Source: Lachnospiraceae bacterium UBA1760 | GTDB taxonomy: Bacteria; Bacillota; Clostridia; Lachnospirales; Lachnospiraceae | Assembly: GCA_002314775.1 (NCBI GenBank) | Contig: DCHE01000026.1 | Coordinates: 1-26,447 of the forward strand | Length of the DNA: 26,447 nucleotides | Direction: 5' to 3' | Shown: positions 21,440 to 26,447 of the stretch, in pieces | Numbering within the stretch: the first letter of the stretch is position 1 | How the letters are laid out: each line of letters starts with the position of its first letter | The notes under the pieces: generated by a model | What the model was told of the DNA's origin: nothing | What the model saw: the letters and a program-made list of their open reading frames with translations, nothing else | Databases searched by the model: none | Translations under genes and position numbers: made by a program

Positions 21440-24061
21440 ATGTCAAATATTCAGGTTTCAAAGCCTGTTTCTATAATCATAGAGGCAGACATGCCATATA
21501 AAATTATAAATTATGATCAGACTCTTTGTCAGATGCTTGGTTATTCAGTTTCCGAATTTGCAAGAACCAAGAGGAGTCTCTATGACCTTATGAGCGGTCA
21601 TAGCTTTAGACAGCTTATGGATGACATTGACAATGGGCTTTCAGTTTCAAACTATGTTGACACAAAGATTAATCTTACCTGCAAGGGCGGTTCAGAAAAG
21701 ATTGTTCTTTTCAACGGTCAGGCTTTTATTACCAGGGAGGACAGGATTGTTCTTCAGTGCTCAATCAGTGATGTCACTGCCTTAGAGGCTTCTGCCGCTG
21801 AAACCACCAAAGCCAAGTCAGACCTTGATAATTTTGCCAACTCACTCCCATCAGGTGTAAGCAAGCATCTTTTGGACAATAATCTTTCTGTATTTTGGGC
21901 AAACAAGGCCTTTTATTCACTTACAGGCTACACCGCCTATGACTTTGAGGCACGCTTCGGAAGAAATACCTTCTCTGTCATTTATCCGCCTGATCTCGCA
22001 TTTTTGATTGATGCCTTAGCAGACCTCTCAGAGGAGCATGATTCAGAGGCAAATCTTAGAATTACCTGCCAGAATGGCGACTTAAAGTGGGTCAACATAA
22101 CCCTTGCCCATGCTGGAGAAAACTCAGAAGGCTTCCCTGTCATCAATATGGTTATGACAGACATCACCAACCTGAAGTATATCGAGCAGATTGCCTTCCT
22201 TGAAAAGCAGAAATTTGAGATTCTCTCAGATATCACAGAGGAGCTTCCATTTGAGTACGATATGACTGATCATATTCTGACCTTTGCTGAGAAGTTTACA
22301 AAAACCTTCACTCAAAAGCCTGTATTTTACAAGCCTAGCACCTCACTTATCAAATATGGTCTTGTGTGCAGCGAATCGGTTGACAGCCTTGCAAGAATCC
22401 TTATAAATACCAGAAACGGTGCTGATTACTTCTCTTCAGAAGTGCTTCTCAATACAAGAACTGGAAAGCAGTGGTTCCTATGCTCCTGCTCTACAGTAAG
22501 AGATTCCGAGGGACATCCTGCAAGAATTGTAGGTCTCCTCAGAAACATTAATAAACAGAAAATCGAGCAGAAGTCTCTCGTTAAAAAGGCTGAGTCAGAT
22601 CTTATGACCGGACTTTTAAACAAGACAACCACCGAGGGCCGAATCAGAGATAAGCTTCGTTTCTTTGACGGTTCTGGTACTGACTGCCTTCTTATATTTG
22701 ATATTGATAATTTTAAAAGTGTAAATGATACCTACGGTCACCTCGTTGGTGATGAGGTTATCATCTGTATCGCTGACACCTTCCGTGAGGTTATTGACAG
22801 TCATCATATTGCCGGACGAACCGGTGGTGACGAGTTCACAATCTATATGTCCGACCTAAGCAGTGAGGAGGTTGCAACTGCTGCTGCCGCCGAGATAGCT
22901 AGAAAGCTTAAGGAGAACTTTGCGAAAAAGAATTTAGGCTTCGTCCCTACTCTCAGTATTGGTATTGCAGCTGCAAAGAGAGATATTACCTACCATGAAC
23001 TCTGTGAACACGCAGATACTGCAGTTTACGAGGCAAAGCTTAACGGCAAGGACTGCTACGCTCTCTACCACGAAAACCTTGAGAGAAGACGATATGTCAA
23101 TAACAGAGCCGGCGATATTATTGCATCAGTTGACGATGCTTCCTCTGCTGCAGACAACATCAAGTTCCTTCAGGATCTTGTCAATATGCTTGCCATGAGA
23201 CAGAACACCTATCAGACTATCGAAAATGCCTTTAAGCTCATCGGTAATCACTACAATATCGACAGACTTATGCTCTTCGAATACGATAATAATTTACTTG
23301 ATACCTCGAACCTTATCGCAACTCACGTTTGGAATAAGGATCCGAACGCTGAAGCTCAGCTGATGGAGAAGATTCCGTCAATTCTATTTGATGAGGTTGC
23401 AAAGCTTTCCACAAATGGAATTTTCTATGTGGAAAACCAGCAGAATTCTGGTCTCAGCTATCCTGATACCTCTGTTAATTTTAGAAATATTACTGGATTT
23501 ATGCAGTACAGTATCACACACAAGAAGCGCCCAATAGGATTTATTTCCTTTGCTTCAACCTCTGAGGACACAGTGTGGACCATCGAGGAGCAGGAACAGT
23601 TTGACCTTATCTTTAAGATGCTTGCAGAGCCAATAATTGCGAGATTTATGTCCAGCAGCATTCAGGCAATCAAGGAAGATCTTCTGTCATCACTTGAGTT
23701 TATACCTAGTCCGGTTATGGTTGTAGATATGACAAGCCATGATATTGTATACGTCAACCCAAGTCTCAAGGAGATTATTCCTTCGCTAATGGTTGGCAGC
23801 AAATGCTTTACAAACCTTAAGCTTGAGCATTCCGAGTGTGAGGACTGCCCACTACTCAGATTAAATGGCAATAATCGTTCTGTAACCTCAACAGTTTATT
23901 CAAATGCGGCAAAGATCTATTTCCGCATGACCGCAGTTCCTATCAAGTGGGAGCTAAATAGACGTGCTGCAATAATTACGCTTACTCCTGAAAAAATTGG
24001 AGAGATAGTAGCAAATCAAGCACCTGAAACAAACGAAAATGTTGCCGGGGAGAATGAATAA
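21440..24061 (+). CDS. Diguanylate cyclase with PAS and GAF sensor domains
   Basis: Signalling protein of 873 residues that should make cyclic di-GMP from two GTP. Two PAS domains (about 10-115 and 130-250, the second with FWANKAFYSLTGYTAYDFE) and a third PAS-like region (about 275-375) precede the GGDEF domain. That domain (about 385-545) has FDIDNFKSVNDTYGH (420-434), an intact GGDEF (462-466) and LSIGIA (505-510). The inhibitory RxxD site is replaced by DSHH, so product inhibition is probably absent. A GAF domain (about 585-735) and a final PAS with CEDCPLL follow. There is no membrane helix and no EAL domain. The start at 21440 has GGAGG 6 bases upstream; an in-frame ATG at 21395 lacks one. 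The TAA stop overlaps the ATG of holA. Confidence 0.93.
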   Translation: MSNIQVSKPVSIIIEADMPYKIINYDQTLCQMLGYSVSEFARTKRSLYDLMSGHSFRQLMDDIDNGLSVSNYVDTKINLTCKGGSEKIVLFNGQAFITREDRIVLQCSISDVTALEASAAETTKAKSDLDNFANSLPSGVSKHLLDNNLSVFWANKAFYSLTGYTAYDFEARFGRNTFSVIYPPDLAFLIDALADLSEEHDSEANLRITCQNGDLKWVNITLAHAGENSEGFPVINMVMTDITNLKYIEQIAFLEKQKFEILSDITEELPFEYDMTDHILTFAEKFTKTFTQKPVFYKPSTSLIKYGLVCSESVDSLARILINTRNGADYFSSEVLLNTRTGKQWFLCSCSTVRDSEGHPARIVGLLRNINKQKIEQKSLVKKAESDLMTGLLNKTTTEGRIRDKLRFFDGSGTDCLLIFDIDNFKSVNDTYGHLVGDEVIICIADTFREVIDSHHIAGRTGGDEFTIYMSDLSSEEVATAAAAEIARKLKENFAKKNLGFVPTLSIGIAAAKRDITYHELCEHADTAVYEAKLNGKDCYALYHENLERRRYVNNRAGDIIASVDDASSAADNIKFLQDLVNMLAMRQNTYQTIENAFKLIGNHYNIDRLMLFEYDNNLLDTSNLIATHVWNKDPNAEAQLMEKIPSILFDEVAKLSTNGIFYVENQQNSGLSYPDTSVNFRNITGFMQYSITHKKRPIGFISFASTSEDTVWTIEEQEQFDLIFKMLAEPIIARFMSSSIQAIKEDLLSSLEFIPSPVMVVDMTSHDIVYVNPSLKEIIPSLMVGSKCFTNLKLEHSECEDCPLLRLNGNNRSVTSTVYSNAAKIYFRMTAVPIKWELNRRAAIITLTPEKIGEIVANQAPETNENVAGENE

Positions 24062-25110
24062 TGGCAAAGAAAGATACCGATGATAATAAAAAACCTGCAA
24101 TGACCGTCATCAAGGAGCACATTGCAGATGGAACCTTCAAAACCTTATATCTTTTTACTGGAAATGAACCCTATTTAAGAAAGCAGTTTTTGGGAAACCT
24201 TCTTTCGGCTCTGGGTGCTGAGGATGGCAGTATGAATTTCACAAGCTATAGTAATTCAAAGCCTGACGTAAAAAGCATCATTGCAGATGCGGATACTATG
24301 CCCTTCTTTGCGGATAAGAGAGTCATTTTGGTTGAAGAGTCTGGCTTCTTTAATTCCGGAGAGAATGATGAGCTGATTGATTACCTTCCGAACCTTCCAG
24401 AATCCTCTGTACTTATCTTTCATGAGACTGAGGTTGATAAGAGAACCAAGCTTTATAAGGCAGTAGTCAAATACGGCTGTGCTCTTAGCTTCGACACTCC
24501 TGATGATAATATGCTCTCTGCCTGGATAAAGAGCAACGTAAAGAATGCAGGTCTCACCATTACAAACGGTGCCTGCTACGCTATCTTAAACAACTCTGAG
24601 CACGACATGATAAGCATTTTAAATGAGCTCGAAAAGCTTATCGGTTACTGCTACGACAAAAAGATAATAGATATACCCGATGTAAATTTGCTATGTGCAA
24701 AGAAGGTTGAGGATAAAATATTTGAACTTCTGGATGCGATTTCCAACCAGGATAAGAAGTCTGCGGTTGTACTTTATAATGACCTTTTGCTTCTCAGAGA
24801 CGACCCTATGCATATACTTGCCCTTATCCAGAGAAATTATAATCTTCTCTCTCAGGTTAAGCTGATGCAAAAGAATAATTCTGATTTCAATGAGATTGTG
24901 TCTACTCTGAAGCTGCACCCATATCCGGCAAAGAAGTACGTAAACCAGGCAAAGGCCTACGATTACAAGGTACTTCTCAGGTGCTACGATATGTGCATTG
25001 ATTTAAACACCAGAATCAGAAGCGGACTTGCGGGCGATACTGCGAAGGCAAGAGAGAGCTCGCTCGAGACTCTTATTCTTAATCTCATCAATATGCCTAC
25101 AAAAGAATAG
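24061..25110 (+). CDS. holA: DNA polymerase III subunit delta
   Basis: Subunit of the clamp loader that opens the beta sliding clamp at the replication fork. The product is 349 residues, normal for the family. The N-terminal LYLFTGNEPYLRKQFLGNLL (about 30-49) is the Firmicute HolA signature. It is followed by DADTMPFFADKRVILVEES (about 78-96) and the helical C-terminal part with DKIFELLDAISNQDKKSAV (about 218-236) and a QRNYNLLSQVKLM segment. The ATG shares its A with the TAA of the diguanylate cyclase gene (TAATG), so translation is coupled. GGGGAG lies upstream within that gene. A strong terminator follows, then rpsT on the opposite strand, a common holA-rpsT neighbourhood in Firmicutes. 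Confidence 0.95.
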   Translation: MAKKDTDDNKKPAMTVIKEHIADGTFKTLYLFTGNEPYLRKQFLGNLLSALGAEDGSMNFTSYSNSKPDVKSIIADADTMPFFADKRVILVEESGFFNSGENDELIDYLPNLPESSVLIFHETEVDKRTKLYKAVVKYGCALSFDTPDDNMLSAWIKSNVKNAGLTITNGACYAILNNSEHDMISILNELEKLIGYCYDKKIIDIPDVNLLCAKKVEDKIFELLDAISNQDKKSAVVLYNDLLLLRDDPMHILALIQRNYNLLSQVKLMQKNNSDFNEIVSTLKLHPYPAKKYVNQAKAYDYKVLLRCYDMCIDLNTRIRSGLAGDTAKARESSLETLILNLINMPTKE

Positions 25111-25133
25111 CATAAATATGCATATAATGGCAC

Positions 25134-25166
25134 AAAAAAAGAACCATACGAAATGGTTCTTTTTTT
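25134..25166. terminator. Bidirectional terminator between holA and rpsT
   Basis: A perfect 14-bp stem, AAAAAAAGAACCAT (25134-25147) with ATGGTTCTTTTTTT (25153-25166), has a 5-base loop. Runs of seven A and seven T make it work on both strands, ending holA (plus) and rpsT (minus). Confidence 0.92.
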
Positions 25167-25180
25167 ATGCTAAATATTAA

Positions 25181-25444
25181 TTAAGCCATCTTGTTTACAG
25201 CGATTGCAAGTCTTGAAACCTTACGAGAAGCTGTATTCTTGTGGAAAACACCCTTTGAAGCTGCCTTGCTGATCTCAGAAGTAGCTACCTTAAGTGCTGC
25301 TGTTGCTGCAGCCTTATCACCTGCTTCGATTGCTGCACGAACCTTCTTTACAAGAGTCTTAACCTTGCTCTTAATCATCTTATTTCTCATTGTCTTGCTG
25401 TTGATAACAAGAATTCTCTTCTTAGCTGACTTGATATTTGCCAT
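25181..25444 (-). CDS. rpsT: 30S ribosomal protein S20
   Basis: Small basic protein of 87 residues that binds 16S rRNA in the 30S body. It shows the typical N-terminus MANIKSAKKRILVINSKT, the helix RNKMIKSKVKTLVKKVRAAI and the conserved end GVFHKNTASRKVSRLAIAVN. Length and composition match the family. The start at 25444 has GGAGG about 8 bases upstream. It is transcribed alone on the minus strand from a strong promoter (25582-25610) through a leader of about 130 bases that can fold, which suggests feedback control by the protein. Confidence 0.97.
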   Translation of the reverse strand: MANIKSAKKRILVINSKTMRNKMIKSKVKTLVKKVRAAIEAGDKAAATAALKVATSEISKAASKGVFHKNTASRKVSRLAIAVNKMA

Positions 25445-25575
25445 CTTAAATTTCCTCCATACAATAATATAAACTATATATTCTGAATGTTATCACAAAG
25501 ACCAAGACACGATTAGTTTGCAGCAGCCGTACATGCAAACCCGGTCAGTGAAAACACTTTCTACGTAAACACGCA
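25445..25575 (-). promoter_or_regulatory. Structured rpsT leader
   Basis: The long leader contains a 7-bp hairpin, GTTTGCA/TGCAAAC (25516-25522 with 25534-25540). It is enclosed by GGTC/GACC pairing (25543-25546 with 25500-25503). An AGTG/CACT hairpin lies upstream. This nested layout is what one expects of a ribosomal-protein autoregulatory leader. I do not recognise a named family. Confidence 0.45.
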
Positions 25576-25581
25576 AGGTAT

Positions 25582-25610
25582 ATATTAGCAGAATCATTTT
25601 ATATAGTCAA
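25582..25610 (-). promoter_or_regulatory. Predicted rpsT promoter
   Basis: TTGACT (25610-25605) and TAATAT (25587-25582) are separated by 17 bases on the minus strand, with a TGC extended -10 element directly upstream of the -10 box. This is a strong housekeeping-type promoter. Confidence 0.7.
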
Positions 25611-25634
25611 GAATAAAATATATTATTTTTTCAC

Positions 25635-25663
25635 TTTACTTTACTAAAGTGTTAAAGTAAAAT
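25635..25663 (+). promoter_or_regulatory. tyrA promoter overlaid by a palindromic operator
   Basis: TTTACT (25635-25640) and TAAAAT (25658-25663) are separated by 17 bases. The same bases form an inverted repeat, TTTACTTTA (25635-25643) with TAAAGTAAA (25653-25661), and a third half-site TAAAGT lies in the middle (25645-25650). A repressor bound here would cover both promoter boxes. Confidence 0.55.
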
Positions 25664-25695
25664 AAGACTAAAATACTACGATTGAAGGTTATACT

Positions 25696-26447
25696 ATGGC
25701 TATAAAAACTATTGGATTTATAGGTCTTGGCCTCATTGGTGGCTCAATTGCCAAAAAGGCGAGACTGAATGATCCTGAAATTAAAATATTTGCGTCTGCC
25801 AGACGTAAGGAGACAATCACTACTGCGTATAAGCTCGGCATTATTGATAATGAGGAGCCATTTTCCATCTCCGATTTCAAGGTTTGTGATTATATCTTCC
25901 TTTGCGCACCAGTAAAGAAGAATATTGAGTACCTTGAAGCGCTGAAGGATGTAATCTCAGCTGACTGCATCATCACAGATGTTGGCAGCACCAAAACCGA
26001 GATTCACAAGGAAGTAATCAGGCTTGGTCTGGAGAGTAATTTTATCGGTGGTCACCCTATGACTGGTTCAGAAAAGACCGGTATAGAGAATTCCGACGAA
26101 TATCTCCTTGAAAATGCCTACTATATTATCACTCCTACAAAAGCATCTGACAGTGAAAAGATAGATGAATTTGAGAGCTTTGTCAAGTCACTTGGCTCAA
26201 TACCATTAATTCTTGACTACAATTCTCACGATTATGCTACTGCTTCCATAAGTCATCTTCCTCATATGATATCCTTTGCCCTTACAAACCTGGTGAAGAA
26301 TATCGATGATGATAATGAAACCATGAAGACGATAGCTGCAGGAAGCTTCAGAGATATGACAAGAGTGGCTGCTTCCTCCCCTATTATGTGGCAGAATATC
26401 TGTGAGTCAAACAAGGACCAGCTGCTCAGACTTATGGATTTATACAT
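25696..26447 (+). CDS. tyrA: Prephenate dehydrogenase, partial
   Basis: The gene runs off the right edge; 250 codons are present. TyrA oxidatively decarboxylates prephenate to 4-hydroxyphenylpyruvate with NAD+, the tyrosine branch of aromatic amino acid synthesis. The N-terminal Rossmann motif GFIGLGLIGGSIAK (7-20) is followed by LCAPVKKN, ITDVGSTKTEIH, the substrate-site GGHPMTGSEKTGIENS (about 116-131) and the helical SHLPHMISFAL (about 188-198). The start at 25696 has GAAGG 7 bases upstream. It is divergent from rpsT. In related genomes aroA or aroF often follows, but that lies outside the window. Confidence 0.95.
   Translation, partial: MAIKTIGFIGLGLIGGSIAKKARLNDPEIKIFASARRKETITTAYKLGIIDNEEPFSISDFKVCDYIFLCAPVKKNIEYLEALKDVISADCIITDVGSTKTEIHKEVIRLGLESNFIGGHPMTGSEKTGIENSDEYLLENAYYIITPTKASDSEKIDEFESFVKSLGSIPLILDYNSHDYATASISHLPHMISFALTNLVKNIDDDNETMKTIAAGSFRDMTRVAASSPIMWQNICESNKDQLLRLMDLY

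Overview
The window looks like chromosomal DNA of an anaerobic, low-GC Firmicute of the family Lachnospiraceae, in the Butyrivibrio / Pseudobutyrivibrio / Roseburia neighbourhood. The evidence is AT-rich intergenic DNA, strong GGAGG ribosome binding sites, ATP-type PEP carboxykinase, a secreted GH9 cellulase, a DUF4358-like lipoprotein, a DUF1292 protein, and the TIGR03915/TIGR03916 repair pair typical of gut Clostridia. The assignment is by protein resemblance only. I saw no prophage, transposase, CRISPR array, rRNA or tRNA.

Layout. Positions 1-224 (minus): start of pckA, running off the left edge. 534-3776 (minus): argS then hisS, ending in a hairpin terminator. 4102-13434 (minus): eight closely spaced genes with no obvious internal terminator, probably one transcript of about 9.3 kb. 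In transcription order they are an SseB-like protein, a histidine phosphatase, a secreted GH25 lysozyme, an iron-ADH-fold protein that has lost its metal ligands, a lipoprotein, a secreted GH9 cellulase, a small acidic protein and a metallophosphoesterase. The GH25 and GH9 enzymes share the same C-terminal module, which suggests the operon serves the cell surface. 13686-14111 (plus): an Rrf2-type regulator, divergent from that operon. 14133-16368 (minus): a radical SAM / TIGR03915 DNA repair pair whose promoter carries two LexA (SOS) boxes. 16573-16863 (minus): a DUF1292 protein. 17131-17601 (plus): mgsA. 17722-21150 (minus): glgB with an unusual lysine-rich tail, then a two-helix membrane protein. 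21440-25110 (plus): a multi-PAS diguanylate cyclase whose stop codon overlaps the start of holA. 25181-25444 (minus): rpsT with a structured leader. 25696 to the right edge (plus): tyrA, partial.

How the genes work together. Housekeeping functions (tRNA charging, ribosomal protein S20, polymerase III delta, aromatic amino acid synthesis, PEP carboxykinase, glycogen branching, methylglyoxal synthase) surround a polysaccharide and cell-wall operon. The best candidates for something undescribed are the shared tandem C-terminal module of the GH9 and GH25 enzymes, the ligand-less iron-ADH homologue between them, the SOS-controlled and possibly leaderless radical SAM operon beside a perfect 26-bp palindrome, the histone-like tail on GlgB, and a small dispersed repeat found three times upstream of genes.

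All calls come from reading the sequence. No database search, folding program or alignment tool was run.
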